Below, in pieces: positions 11,287 through 23,887 of a stretch of 64,000 nt of DNA. Each line of letters starts with the position of its first letter. Position 1 is the first letter of the stretch. The DNA is from Heliocidaris erythrogramma (taxonomy: Eukaryota > Echinodermata > Echinoidea > Camarodonta > Echinometridae), in assembly GCA_025617745.1 (NCBI GenBank), contig CM046861.1:16713563-16777562 (forward strand), given 5' to 3'. The notes under the pieces are model-generated. The model made no database searches and had not been told where the DNA came from. It saw only the letters and a list, made by a program, of their open reading frames with translations. A program made the position numbers and the translations under genes.

Positions 11287-11914
11287 TTAAAGGCCAAGTC
11301 CACCCAAATAATGAGTTGAGTTCAATCAGTAGAGTTAAATTAAATAAACGAAGCAGTAACAAAATATCAGAATCAGATAAAAATAAGAAATTTACGGCAT
11401 TTTGAAATTTTGGATTGTTTCGTAAAACAATGATATGAATAACATGGGCTGTATGCAAATTATTAAGCCGATGATGCCATAAGCTCACTTTTCCTTTTGT
11501 ATTTTATTATATGGAATTTCAAATATTTCATTTTTTTCATAGATGTTTATAAAGATTCTCTTCATTGTATCACAGTAAGTTATAATAACGATGATCGTAC
11601 ACATTCTACGAGGAGTCAAACATTCTTGGAGAAGAAAGCTGAAATATTTGAAATTTCATATAATAAAATACAAAAGGAAAAGTGAGCTTATGGCATCATC
11701 GGCTTAATAATTTGCATACAGCCCATGTTATTCATATCATTGTTTCATGAAACAATCATTGTTTATGCAAAACATTAAAATGCCATAAATGTCTCGTTTT
11801 TATCTGATTTTGATGAATTTTAGCCTCTTTTTGTATAATTTAATTTTATTGATTTAACTCATTTTTTTTTTTTTTTTTTTTTTTTTGGGGGGGGGGGGTG
11901 AACGTGGCCTTTAA
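11287..11914. mobile_element. TTAA-flanked palindromic element
   Basis: TTAA bounds both ends (11287-11290 and 11911-11914), with inner termini AGGCCAAGTCC and the related ACGTGGCCT. The halves are near-complete inverted copies: TATGGCATCATCGGCTTAAT at the right mirrors ATTAAGCCGATGATGCCATA at the left. A TTAA target fits piggyBac- or Kolobok-type transposition. A long T then G homopolymer lies in the right arm. Non-coding, nested just inside the left arm of the 9-kb element. Confidence 0.8.
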
Positions 11915-14156
11915 AGTTGGTTACGGATGTGTTCCTTATGGACGTTGTCATGGTTAATAGTGAGTTGCACATCACGGAACTATTGGAATTGGAAAATTAC
12001 CACACATTCCTAATTAAACAAATGTCCATTCTTAATATATATATTCTTTCAATTCAAATCTTTCTAGATATTAGAAAGAAGTGTTTTGACTAAACAGTGT
12101 CAAAATTGTTGCTCGCTCACAAACTTTAAAAGCTGTAAAGCTGATTTTGAGCTATACAGAATATTAGCACCCACCCCATCAAAATTACGTCTGCATTGCT
12201 ATCATCATTTGGTCGACCACTCGGAAGTCGGTCTCGCCAAGGTATATTGATAATGTATCAAAATCATATTGAATATGTAAGAAAACTTGCATATACGTTG
12301 TAGGATGGATGGGCCGGTCACATAGCAGTTCCTTATAACCGAATTGCAGTCCCATATCTGCTCCTGGCAGTGTCCAACTATTTTATTGTAGTGATCGGGC
12401 CTTTACTATCAGAGACACAGAACTTATGGATGATTAAAACCCCTCTCTCTATACAGGTTGACGCTAATGTGAAGTTTATTATCAGTGCAACAAAATACTA
12501 TCGAAGTACACTAATACATCAAGTTAAAAAATAAATTAATAAATAATAAATTAAAGTCTACAAATGATATGATTATACTCATTATGAAATTTTTTAGCCA
12601 TCAGTTTTTAACATTATACTTGTAATTATTTAAATAATGCTGAATCATATTTACCCCAAAATTGTAAGTTACAATTTGCGATAGTGCATACTAAATCCAT
12701 GGTTGAAATATTCTTTGATATCTCAGTTTTTCTTTTAATTTATTGTGCAAAAGCCAAACTTTATTTCATTTTTATAATATAAGTTATCGTTAACTAACTG
12801 GAAAAATGATATATGTTATATGAACATTATAACATTAATACATATCATTATGTTTCATTATAAATTCACTGTGCGTGCGGTCCACATAGGATTTTCCTTT
12901 AAAAAATATAAAGTCATGTGAATGCAATGGGTCAATCTCCAGGAGGTGGAACATCATATCAGAAAGTGAGCGAAATAAACAACAATATTCAGTGATGATG
13001 TGTCATGTATCCATATAGAGATAATTGAATTATACTCTTGGGAAGAGCAGACTTAAGAGGGTTATGTGAAGACAATACTCTGCATGATATTGTGTATTTT
13101 ATTACGTAAACACACTAACTCCAGTGGAGTAATGTACATTTATCCTAATAGGCAAGTCAATGGATGTGCAAATCTGTGCAAAAAAATTACCACAAGTCAG
13201 CACATTTAATCTTTGTTGGGATATGATTTTATGTTTTCATAATGAAAGACAGAGATGATTTTTATCTTGTAATAGATTGTATCTATTATAAAATATATCC
13301 TTATATGTATACATGGAATTTAATTTAAGGTCATTTATTATAACTTTCCTTGGGAACAGGGGTGTCGATCTGTGTTCATGATTGGGGGATGACCGGCGAG
13401 AGGAAGGTGAGTGAGGGGGGGGGGGGGATATCCCCCTCCTACATCAGGGACTTTTCCAAATATCTGTCTATAAAACTTGCATTTTAGAGCATCCCGAAAT
13501 GGTTTTCTGTATGATTAAATGTTGTTAAATAATGAATTTGGATAATTATTAGTTTTAAGTTAATGTATTGTAATTCTCACATTAAAAAATATTGGGGTAT
13601 TATACAGGCCATCCCCCTCAAATTTCAGGGGGAATATATAACCCCAGCCCCCCCCCCCCCTATAAAACTTTTTTTTTGGATAAAACCCCTATTCAAATCT
13701 GATACGTGCCCCTTTTCCTTCTATCAGTGATTCTTTTCCTTTGCAACATTTTTTTTCATTCTCATAAGCTGATAAGTACCCCTTCATCTATTATTCCCCT
13801 ATTAATTCTGAGAGTTACCTGTTTTACTTAGACAAGTACACCTATTCCTTTTTTCCAATAAAGTGATCCTTTCCCTCTAATAGGTGCTCCTTTTCATCTC
13901 TGTTAAGTGCCATATTTATCCTCAATATTATTATCCCCTTTCATTCTGATACATGGCGTTTTCCTTCCATTAAGTGCCCTTTTGACCCATAAAAAGAATA
14001 ATTTATTTTATAAAATATCTTATCCTTTTAATAAGTGCACTAGTTATCCGGGGTTATTTTTCTAGGGGGTAGTTGTTCTAGAATCGGTCATAAGGCATTT
14101 TATGTCATCAGAACTTAAAACTTCCGTTGAAAAAACAAAACATAAAAACAAAATAA
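11915..14156. other. Interior of the 9-kb element without genes
   Basis: AT-rich sequence, then from about 13380 G/C homopolymers and a degenerate array of roughly 40-60 bp units containing AAGTGCCCCTTTTCC-like words (13650-14050). No coding region is supported. Confidence 0.5.
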
Positions 14157-14530
14157 ACATTCCCTTTTATATAATATCAACTTTCCCTTACTGAATACGA
14201 TTCTTCCCGCCCCGCTTCGGAGAAAGAAGATCCCGTTTATGCTACCAATTATTATTTTTAAAAAAGTTTAAATAAAATGTGCATTCCCTAAATACGATTG
14301 TCCCCCCCCCCCCCCCCCCCCCTTCGTAGAAAGAGGATCCCGTTTATGCTATACATTATTATCAAAAGTGTCAAAGTTTGATCGGTCTCTACGCTCGCTA
14401 GCCTAATCAAAATTAACATTCCCTTAAATAGGATTGTGCCCGCCCCGCCCCTTGCCAAGGAGATTCCGTTTATGCTGCCAATTTCTTTCAATGAGAAGTA
14501 TTACCCTTAAGTATCATAATGATTAAAATC
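14157..14530. repeat. Three tandem units of about 125 bp
   Basis: Units begin near 14157, 14280 and 14416. Each holds ACATTCCCT, AAATACGATTGT, a C-rich run, a variable TTCGGAGAAAGAAGAT-like segment and CCGTTTATGCT. The second unit has a run of about 20 C. Confidence 0.65.
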
Positions 14531-14669
14531 GAACATTAAAAAAGGGGCTCGCTCGCGAATATGAATTTAACACTCATTTGATGTGGAACAAGTGATTGTA
14601 GGTGGTGCTTTATAATGAGAAATTGGCAAGGAAACACAAAATTATTCGAATTAGATTTATCAAATAGAT

Positions 14670-14950
14670 GTGTCGTGGTCTAGTGGATACGTCACCGGAC
14701 TGTGGATCTCATGGTGGATCTCATGGTTCGCGGTTCGAGTCCCGCCACGGCACGAATGTCCTTTGGCAAGACATTCATCTACATTCGCCACTCTCCACCC
14801 AGGTGTAGTAAATGGGTATATGGTAGGAATTTATTCCTTGACTGCTTTCAGCGTCTTATAGGGCAGCTGGGCTAAACCCAGGGTAATAATACTACTTCGG
14901 CGCTTAGAAACATATGTATTCAGCGCAATGTTGGCGTTCACAAAGGTTTA
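14670..14950 (+). mobile_element. tRNA-derived SINE
   Basis: The head is tRNA-like: A box TGGTCTAGTGG and perfect B box GGTTCGAGTCC, closing with CCCGCCACGGCAC. It contains a 12-bp tandem duplication (TGGATCTCATGG) in the anticodon region. The body carries TTTGGCAAGACATTCATCTA, CCACTCTCCACCCAGGTGTA and AAATGGGTATATGG, a block shared by many marine deuterostome SINEs (SURF/Deu-like; assignment from memory). It lies inside the 9-kb element. Confidence 0.75.
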
Positions 14951-16196
14951 TCGGTTATCGGTGGCACACAGACTCAGGTTCGTCTGTAAATTAGTGGTCT
15001 CGACACCCCCCCCCCCCCCCCCACCTCCAATTCATGAAGTCCTAGCGACGCCCACGGGTCTATCCAGTCTTTCATGATAACATTGTACTTTGAACCCCAC
15101 TAGGGTGATTTTTTTCCTCTTCATAAGAATCTGATGTCACCAGCATTTTTCAAAGTGGGGGGGGGGGGGGGGGGGGAGAGTCTCGATGTGAAAGAGAGAT
15201 ACGCGAAAAAACGAAAGAAAAAAAGGAAAGGCCTCTGCCACCAAAATAGGGGGCCAAAGTCCTAGATGTCAGGGATAATTTTAAAAAGCTCCGCCAAAAG
15301 CCTCCCCCTCCCGATCCACCACTGGGTGTCACAGCCCGCTAAGCTCGATTGGAAATAAAAGGAATATACAGACCCTCACACTCAACTGCACACTGTGGTG
15401 TAAAGAGAGAAACAAATAGGATTATTGAATCTTTCCCGAGATGGCTTCAAAGTGTAGGGTATATAATGTCTAAAACTAATGTATTCACTTTAACGTTTCC
15501 ATTCATGCCTTTCCTTTTTCCCTAAAAATGCATGTCCCCTTTCCCGCAGAAGTTCTTTTTTGCTGCTGGTGTCTACTTTACCCCCCCCCCCCCCCCCCAT
15601 CACGAGACACTTTGCCGCCCTGGTCTGTGACCAATATTGATTAGTTGTCAACTCGTGATTTCAAGTCGCTACACTCTACATCAACACTAAATTTTTAGTT
15701 GCCAGCTAACCTTAATGAATATCATCGATATGCATTTATATGATCTTTGTGTGACTTTCCAAAATAAATTTCAAAAGTACTCTGATTTTTTCGGTTTTTA
15801 TTTTAGATGACAATCCACAAAGTTACAGGAACTATGTATGGGATATTTATTAAATACGTTTAATATGTTTTTTGTTTTTGTAATCATGTAGTCTCCTTAG
15901 TACATGGATGTTATCCACATTCCACATTAGTCTTAACATAGCATAATATACTCAATTGGTTAGGTTTGAAATATTCATAGCCGATTATTATTGTTGTTTT
16001 TACTTGTTGAGTTAATTTTTTTTCATTATGTAACTATATTACTTGTATTTTCATATAAAATTGTTACCGATTTATGCTATACCTTATTGTTTATTCCTGT
16101 TGCATCAGGAACATGATGCAAAACAGTTTTATACTGATCATGCTTTTATCCTGTATGAATAAGTGCAAATAAATAAATAAATAAATGGATACTAAA
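14951..16196. other. Interior of the 9-kb element: homopolymers and a LINE-like tail
   Basis: Long C or G runs occur near 15006, 15159 and 15582. The end (16080-16190) resembles a retroposon 3' end with an (AAAT)n tail before 16190. No coding region. Confidence 0.45.
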
Positions 16197-16198
16197 TA

Positions 16199-17211
16199 CA
16201 GTGCGTATCCAAAAAAAAGTATAACTTTGATAGCTTCTAATTAAAATGTTGTAATCGATGTGATTTTGAAATTTATTTCATGGTGAAGAATAGCTTATTG
16301 TCTGTCTATTGGCACCGCATTCATGACATTTCTGCCATGGATGACTGAGCACCAGGGTTTTTAAAAAGAGTCAAAAAATCAAAATCTCTTTGTTCCAAGT
16401 GTGGGCTGACGCTGATGCAACGAATGTGAGTCAAGCCATATGAATGTGCTACTTTAGTCTAAAATAATTTTAAAAAGTTAAATCCTCCTTTGTGCTTCAA
16501 TCATTCATTGTGTAAAGTGATCTAAGCTTCCATGACCTTGTTTCAATCCACATGACAATATTTAATTTATGTCAATAGCATTCTAACTTCTTGTCCCGTG
16601 ATAACTAAAAACTGTCTGCTCATTCGTCAATAGCACCATTTCACCTGCATACGGTGCACACGTTGTCTTTTGCGAATAAGACATGGATTGAAAGGTTTAC
16701 TGACCTTAAAGACTGAAAAGAAGAATAGGAAGGATACGCGTTGAGAATTAACAATGTCCATTTTTAATGACTCGGTAAAAAGGCTTTCCTTAAAAAAGGG
16801 ATGCAGATGAAGCCACCATTGGCTTTACAAATGGCAAAAAAATCTTAAATTTAGCTTTTAATGGGCCCTTTCTTGAGTTTGAGTTGACTTTAACACCTTT
16901 TCTATTCAAATGCACAAAATCAATTGAAAATAACTCAGCAATTGTTTTCCAACTGAAGTAACTAACTAATGCATAGTTGGTTTGACCCACACTCGCTACT
17001 TCAGCCCAAACTTGGTACAACAGGAGTTTGACAATACTGTTTGAAATGCCTGCTGCTAAGTCATCCGTGGCAGCAAAGTTATGAATAAGGTATCATTGCA
17101 CAGAATATAAGTTGTTCTTTACTATGAAATAAATTTCAAGCTCATAGAGGTTATAACTTTTTAATGAGAAACTACTTAAGTTGGGTATAATTTTTCTTCT
17201 GATACGCACTG
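16199..17211. mobile_element. TA-flanked inverted-repeat element, non-autonomous mariner-like
   Basis: Ends read CAGTGCGTATC and GATACGCACTG, flanked by TA at 16197-16198 and 17212-17213. Inverted similarity extends about 160 bp inward (AAATTTATTTCATGGTGAAG against AAATTTATTTCATAGTAAAG read from the right end). No transposase frame. Confidence 0.8.
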
Positions 17212-19791
17212 TATATAAATAAAATTACCAATGAAGCAAGTAGCAGGTCTTGTCATCAATATCATTGTGAAAATTTTGGTATCACCAATTATATATGGGA
17301 CACAAATCTTCTGGATCTAGATTGGAATCAAGTAAACAGAAATTCTGGTACAAAAACAACACCACTTTTTGTATGAGCTACAACATTTTGGTAACAGCTA
17401 TTATGATATTGGACACATTCACAGCCAACGAGCAGATTCTAATCGCTGACGGTGTTTGTTAATCTAATTACTATATATTTTGTATTGGTTAGTTACATTT
17501 CCTTCTTTAGTTGAAAGATGTCATCTTCATTAATTCTGTTTCCATGGCAACATATTATTTTATATATCAAATTTAGCTCTATTCCAAACTAAACTTTTAA
17601 TATTATCAAACAGGCAGTAAAAAAATATTAGATGTTTACCATTATTCCATGTTGAAAAGAAATATAGTTCTGCATTTCATTAGAAATGCAATAAATTTAT
17701 TTGTTACCATGGTAACGGCCTACACATTTAGTGTTCTCCTCCATCATCCCTTTACTCAAACAAATTTTGATAAGTGAGTGTCCTGTAAAAGAGAAGAATA
17801 TCATGTGCAATATAAATGTATTAATATTTACTTTATTCGGTAGCATCGTGGGTTTTTTTGCTCATATATGGGTTTTTTCTTACTGTTTCCATAGCAACAG
17901 CCATTTTCAAACATGATGGACACCTTTTATAACTCTTATTGAGTTTTTATCAAGTGAGAAACTTTTGATACATTATTTTAAAACGTTACAATGTGTTTTT
18001 GTCCTTTCTTAATCACGAATACATGACATTTTCTTAAATCCTGCTGTTCTTGATCCGTTGCCATGGTACTGATAGCCCTTGTGGCCACGCCCACCTCTTA
18101 ATTTAGGGCAAATAAGCATATTCTAATAGTTAATGGTCCTATCTAACAGGAAAAAAAATCATTTAAGATTATTTCTAAGGGGGTGGAGACATTTCAGTTT
18201 ATGGCCCATAAACTATACTGATAAACATGAGATAATTGCCTTATGTACATATACACTCTAGATGTACCTTCAAATAGTGTTTTTCAGTCAAAATGCGCAT
18301 CCAGTAAAAATACATCGTTCCATTTGGGATAACATAAAATGAGTTATCTATCACCTTATCGGATAATTTGTTTTCTGTGTGTGACATGACAATGTACATG
18401 ATATGTTTAATCAAGAAAAAGTGTTTAAAATGACAAATTTACGTTGGGTAAAAAACTTTGAAATATTGGTAGTTTTCACAACCTATTATTTTGAGTAAAT
18501 CACAGTTTTATGTTTCATTATGCCATATATGTGTGTGTAATATCCAACTTTCAATTGTGTATTAATCAGGTTTATAACTTGAAACTGAAAATAAATCTGA
18601 TATCACTTGAAAATTCTTAATCAGGTATTACATATTAGGTCAAAAAATTAAAAATTGTGATTTTTGACATTCTTTCAAATTTTGAGCCAAAAAAGACATT
18701 TTTAGGCAAAAATGCGCGTGGCATCCGCCCGTACGTTATTCGTCAGTATTTTTGCAAGAGTTTTAGCATGGAAGCCGAGCATTACCCCAAAATGCCGTCC
18801 AAAGTAAAAAAAATCTTCTTGGCTGGTCTACTAACTAGAGAACAACTAGCTTCAGATCTGTACCTTGGGGAAGACAGAATAATGGTACATATTAATGAAA
18901 AATTGCAACATCATATATATACTGTAACAACTTATCGTTCTACAAAGCAAATTTAGCTTTTACACATTTATAAGCTATTTTCACATATTCGATTTTACAA
19001 AACTATTAACTACTAAAATAAACTTTAGAAAAAAATTCAGATTCATGAAAGCTGTCCTGTCTATCTTTAAATATATATTTCATATATTTTTGAAGAACTG
19101 CATGGCTCCAAATGTCCATGTTAGGGAAGACAGAAAAATACTTCCCTATGATAACTTAGCCTTTATAAAGAAGACTTTTTCAACAAGATAATGTTCGTTT
19201 ATTTCTGTCTACAGAAAACATAAAAGTCATGTTGTGTGAATGATTAACTTATGATTTTTTTCTTCTTTATGTCAGGTCTGGTTTCAGAACCGTCGTTCAC
19301 GTCTCCGTCGAGCCTCTCATGTTTCAAGCTCTGCTCACCAACCCATCATCAAGAAAGACGACGTCGATCATCTTCGCTTTCAACCATCCCAAGTTATCGA
19401 ATTGTCCGTCATCGGTCGTAAGCGGAAGTCACCGTGCGACAGCGTTGAGGACGACCAGACAACATCACCCATCAAGAAGATGAACATCGTTTCTTCCACA
19501 TTCTCTGTTGACTTTCTCTCTCGAAGCAGTCGATCGACATCAGACTCAACGATGACATCATTGGGTCGGCACCACTTGTATGGTGACGTCATCCAGCTCC
19601 AGCAAAGGACACCATGTGACTCGACAAACGGCGCCACCAGTCCATTGATGTCAGTAGACTTTCTCTCTCGTAGTAGCCGCTCTCCTTCTCCCTCTACATC
19701 CAGGTATAACGCAGAGCATCTTTACCCGACACCGACTTCATTCTACACACCGATGGGTCATCATGCGTACGTCTTCTACGTCAACCTCTAA

Positions 19792-20094
19792 GCATCGTCT
19801 GAGTGGACTCTTGAATAAATTCAACTTTATTTGTTTCTTTACGCCCATTCCTGTTTAATAATCAATGAAATGTTAAAGTATGATTCACCATTAAAGAATA
19901 TTCAGAATTTGCATATTTGTTTTTTAAGCTCTTTATTTTCTTCTCTTTCGAGCATGAACGACGGTTAATGTTTTGAGGAGTTTTGTGTTCTTTTACTTTT
20001 AGTTGTGATATCTATAGATGAAGCATGGTTAGAAGTGACTGAAGTGACGTTGTGTAAGGCGTATGTCGTAATATAAGGTTTTATCTTTGATTGG
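19792..20094 (+). other. 3' flank of homeobox copy 2
   Basis: Matches the 3' flank of copy 1 (TTAATAATCAATGAAATGTT, AAAGTATGATTCACCA, TTTTGAGGAG). AATAAA at about 19815 and ATTAAAG near 19892 could serve for polyadenylation. No further gene. Confidence 0.5.
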
Positions 20095-20620
20095 GTGAGC
20101 TTATTCCCTCTCCCTTTCTCTCTTAAAACTTTTGCTACTTTTGCTCATTTGATATTTTCATTCTTATTGTGTCTACCATTCATGTCTTCCCATATCAATA
20201 TTTGCAATTATTTAGATCACCCCCCGTCTCTCTCTCTCTCTCTTTTACTTAAGCATACACATTATCTATCCACCTCACTTTTCCCCTTCTCTACCTTTCT
20301 ACCTTTCTCAGTCTATCTTTCTTTATCTCTTTATCTCATTATTTCTCTCTCTCTCTCTCTCTGTCTTTTCCCTCTCACTTGTCTCTCTCCGCATTCGCTC
20401 TCTCTCCTTCCTACTCTTTCTTTCTTTCTCTTCTCTCACTCTCAGTTTGTCTCTCTCCCTCTCTTTCTTTCTCTCCCCGACACACACACACACCCACACA
20501 CTCTCATCTTTGTCTCTTCAAAATTCTTTGATTCCGTATGTATGAATTTCTGTCTGTCTGTTTCTCTCTGTCGCTCTCTCTTTCCTATCACTCTCTTCAT
20601 GCTCTTTGCATTATTTATTA
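20095..20620. repeat. CT-rich low-complexity block
   Basis: Imperfect (CT)n, TTTC and CTTT tracts with a short (AC)n run near 20480. The long open frame across it is a by-product of composition. Confidence 0.8.
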
Positions 20621-21274
20621 TCCTGAATAAAAGATATGGTATTTCAAAATAAAATTAACCTAAAATTCGTGTACGCTACCTCATATACTAAAGGCTTGAC
20701 GAATTAGGTGACTATCGGATATTGTATGGCCAAGATCTTAGGAGGCATCATCATCATCATGAACCCCCTCCCCTCAACTTCAAAACTTTCGAAATAACCC
20801 TGTCCTTTTAGGGTTAAGAGTGCAAAAAAAAAAAAGAAGTTTGGAGGTAGAAGCAATACTAACAACTCTGAATTGCCGTTTTAAATTATTACCAAAATCT
20901 ATTGGGTTTAGAAACATTGTTGATTTGCTTATTGGTGATGACTATCTTGCTTACCAATTATACCACTCAATTGTAAAAACAAGCATTGTGCGTTGTTGTT
21001 GAAATAGATACCGAGTGTAGCTCGCCAATACATAATTTGTATGACTATATAGGGTATAGCATAAAAAATCGCCCCAAACATGCCACATGACAGCTGTTGT
21101 TGTTGATTAGTGTTACTTCGGGAGCGGAGAACCTTAGTTAAGACTACACTTGTATAAACAATGATGTTGATATGACTACCATAGCATAAATAACTGAGTT
21201 TTGATTTTGAGACGTGAATTAATATCTACATTGCATCTGTGATTTACGCATTGGATGTGATTGACAGTTAGGGA
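20621..21274. other. Spacer without a recognised gene
   Basis: A short A run near 20825 and no frame with family features. Confidence 0.35.
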
Positions 21275-21830
21275 TTTTGTTTCGGTAGTCTACCTCATTC
21301 CGAGATGAAATGAACTGTCAAGTTCTATAGCATTACATACATCTGGAAGCAACGCCACATTTTTATCCATTCATACACCTATTATTGGGGAGGAGCGGAG
21401 GATTAATTTCTATTGTCTCTATTTAATTCACAGACTGAAAACGTCATTAGTACAAGCGGTCAACTTCAAAAGACGACGTTGACGCTTTGAAACGCCGCTG
21501 TCCTAATAGTGGGGGCTTGGGTTTTTAATCTCTCTTAATCTCCAATGAAAGGATTATATCTAACTGGCGAATCATGAGAGTCTGTTTGAGATAACGATGC
21601 CCTTCTAGGGTATCTTCGGCAAAAGTCTAAGTAGTTTCTTATATTTTTAATTTGTAAACAAATCTTTCGGCATATTTCTTATAATTGGACGTTTCCCGTA
21701 ATCCTATTGGATATCTTAATTGACCAATAAGAAAGTGCGTTTACTGGGGACAGAAAGCCTAGACTGGGTTAATAATTACTGTATACGTTTATACTAATCA
21801 TTCGTTATAACTGTTGTAGCAAATCTATCT
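21275..21830 (+). promoter_or_regulatory. Orphan upstream region of a fourth homeobox copy
   Basis: This aligns in order with the upstream regions of the homeobox copies: TCATTCCGAGATGAAATGAA, AAGCGGTCAACTTCAA, CGCTTTGAAACGCCGCTG, two TAATCT sites, GAGAGTCTGTTTGAGATAACG, then AATCCTATTGGATATCTTAA and TTGACCAATAAGAAAGTGCG. Similarity stops near 21830 in a CT-rich tract and no exon follows. It is a promoter without a gene, left by deletion or partial duplication. Confidence 0.68.
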
Positions 21831-22010
21831 CCCTTCTCCCTCTCTCTGTCTATTTAAAAAGAAAGAAAGAAATAATTTCTCTCAAGCTCTCTACTCCTCT
21901 CTCTTTTTTGTTCTCTTTCTCTTTACTCTCTCGAATATCATTCTCTTCTCTCATTGCCCCCCCCCCCCCGCCCCCTCATTCGCTCCCCCTCTATTAAAGT
22001 TTGAACAATA
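21831..22010. repeat. CT-rich and poly-C low-complexity block
   Basis: CTCTCT/CCCTC tracts, a short GAAA run and a C run near 21959-21969. Confidence 0.7.
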
Positions 22011-23887
22011 AATGTCAACTGGATTGCTTATAACATTATCACTATTGTTTCATTTGTATTGTATTCTATTGTATTGCATTTCTTTCATACATTATATGCT
22101 CAATCCTTTCTGACATCGTCCTCTCGCACTTAGTGTCTCATTTTTTTAGGATTTTATTTTTTTTAATTCCCTTTTTTTTTACGTCCATAACCAAATGACC
22201 AGGCCCTGTGGTAAAAAGAGTTGTGATTGGTCCTAATCAATTCATACAATACATCGCAAATTTAAAGTTTGTTTGTTTGGTAGATTTTATTTATTGCGTT
22301 CAGTAGAATGATACAAAATATAATAATATTACAGAAATTTAAACACATTTTCAGAAATTAACAATTTACTTCTAAATACAAAGAAATTATGTAATCCATA
22401 TTTTCTTTGTATACTATACAGTATATGGGAACGCAGGAGACCGTCATCATGAGCGAGTTGCTTGATATCGATGGCGGCCTCAATTATGCATACAGTCTCC
22501 TATCTCTTATGTTCAGAGTTACGATTGACATCAATATCAAATTAAGTTGCAGTTAATCGCAGTTCTTTATAAGACGCGACCCTGGTAATTTGGACAGGAA
22601 AAACAAGAGAGGGTTAGAAACGGGATGCATGGATAAAAGATTGACAGGAAGGGAAAGAGAAGGGGGAGGCACCGAGAGGCAGAGGCATGGAGAGAACGAC
22701 AGAGAGGGTATGATGTCATTTTATAAAATTATGACATCACTGATATTTAGAATGTTGACATAGTAGCGATGGTATTAATTTTGTTCTGATCGGATCGGAA
22801 ACCCAGATCTTTACGGAAATAAAGGGCGCCCTCAATCATCATAGAGAGGTTGTGGTCATGTAATTTATGTTATGAACATGGGCCATGAGTATAATGGCTC
22901 ACACAATATGCACAATGTGAATGAGAGTAAAACACAGCGTTTTGTTTACATCGTGTAATAGTAGTGTTTACGGAAAACTACTTGAAATGGAGGACATCAA
23001 TTAACAATATGTGTTCTCCTGCCTCATATCGTATATGAATCGCTTCATAATTGTGTATGGCTTTCTTCATATCTTGTATGGTAAGGTTGTCAGTTCCACT
23101 GGAGCAATTAAATATATTTTGAGGCACATAACTATCCAGCAAGTCATGCATTGTGATTTGAAACATATCGAGGATTCACAATTAATTTAGTTGAAGGATC
23201 TCATTGTTATAAACAACAAAATCGACGCAATGCTCATTTTGCATTTTAAAGGTTGACTAAATTAGAAGAAAATGGGTGCTCTTTCCATGTATTTTTGCCT
23301 TCTAATCACGAACCTGGCAATCGATTGTCCAAATTATTTTTCGTTATGGTGAAAAAGGGGAAAGGTAGAGGTTTTGGGACCGTTCCTTTCGTGAGCTGAT
23401 TGGCTAATTGACGTCACACCCCCAAGTGACGTATGAAGAGTAAGAGGCACAAGATCTACAGGCTGCAGCATATAATATTGTACACACAATGCGGTTATTT
23501 GACCCCTCTGTTCAATGGACAATTTATGAAAATTAATCAATATAATCTTAGGAGTGAATAATCATTATCAATATATTTCCTACAAGATCAGCAAACACTT
23601 TTGCCCAAATATACAGCTCTTGTTTTGTTTTAAACTTTTTTTTTAACAATGTTCTCTTCCATCTGAGCTTGCCGAACAAAAGTTTTGCAGCCGTTTTAAG
23701 CGTCTGTATGTACAATGTACTACACGTCTTTAGTACGGCAGTTCCCCTCGTACATAGCGACGTGTGAACGCTTTTGTTTTGTTTATTTCACTTACGGCTT
23801 TTTTTTTTTTTACTTCGCTTTACATAGTACGGGAGTACTGACTTAGATTTTGGCTGAATTCGAGTAACTTATATAGAGAGATGAAAA
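22011..23887. other. Intergenic stretch without a supported gene
   Basis: AT-rich. A 62-codon frame on the minus strand (22978-23166) reads like protein (NIFNCSSGTDNLTIQDMKKA) but has no recognised family or convincing acceptor. A GA-rich patch lies at 22600-22710. Nothing else is supported. Confidence 0.4.

Larger units (their letters stand above)
9867..18833. mobile_element. 8,967-bp element with about 1.35-kb terminal inverted repeats, non-autonomous
   Basis: Both ends read TAGTAGACCAGCC in inverted orientation, and ACT is duplicated outside (9864-9866 and 18834-18836), which restores the homeobox codons exactly. The inverted arms run from 9867 to about 11220 and from about 17485 to 18833, with the same order of landmarks such as GACCTAATATGTAATACCTG and CCGTTACCATGGTAACA. 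No frame over about 80 codons exists in the 6.3-kb centre. The centre has collected a TTAA element, tandem repeats, a SINE, a LINE-like tail and a TA element. A 3-bp duplication is known for PIF/Harbinger, CACTA and some other superfamilies, but the terminus matches none that I recognise. Confidence 0.88.
9718..19791 (+). pseudogene. Paired-type homeobox gene, copy 2, exon 1 split by a 9-kb transposon
   Basis: Exon 1 lies at 9718-9866 and 18837-18884, and exon 2 at 19276-19791. An element at 9867-18833 interrupts the homeobox after Asp-Ile-Thr-Thr. Without it the sequence reads ITT|REQLASDLYLGEDRIM up to donor ATG|GTACAT. A 4-bp deletion just before the homeobox (GTTCC|AAACGCC, where copy 1 has TACC) already shifts the frame. 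Exon 2 is fully open for 171 codons from acceptor GTCAG: VWFQNRRSRLRRAS completes homeodomain residues 47-60, then come two eh1-like repressor motifs (FSVDFLSRSSRS and SVDFLSRSSRS), ending FYVNL. The 3' flank holds AATAAA near 19815. As a gene it is dead, though exon 2 is the best preserved piece of the family here. Confidence 0.87.

Noticed and set aside
14670..14753. Functional tRNA gene
   Set aside because: Good A and B boxes, but a 12-bp duplication disrupts the anticodon arm and a SINE body follows.
20095..20652. 185-codon Leu/Ser-rich frame
   Set aside because: Translation of a CT-rich low-complexity tract.
22978..23166. 62-codon minus frame resembling protein (NIFNCSSGTDNLTIQDMKKA)
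   Set aside because: No family recognised, no acceptor-like AG shortly upstream, and the length is compatible with chance.
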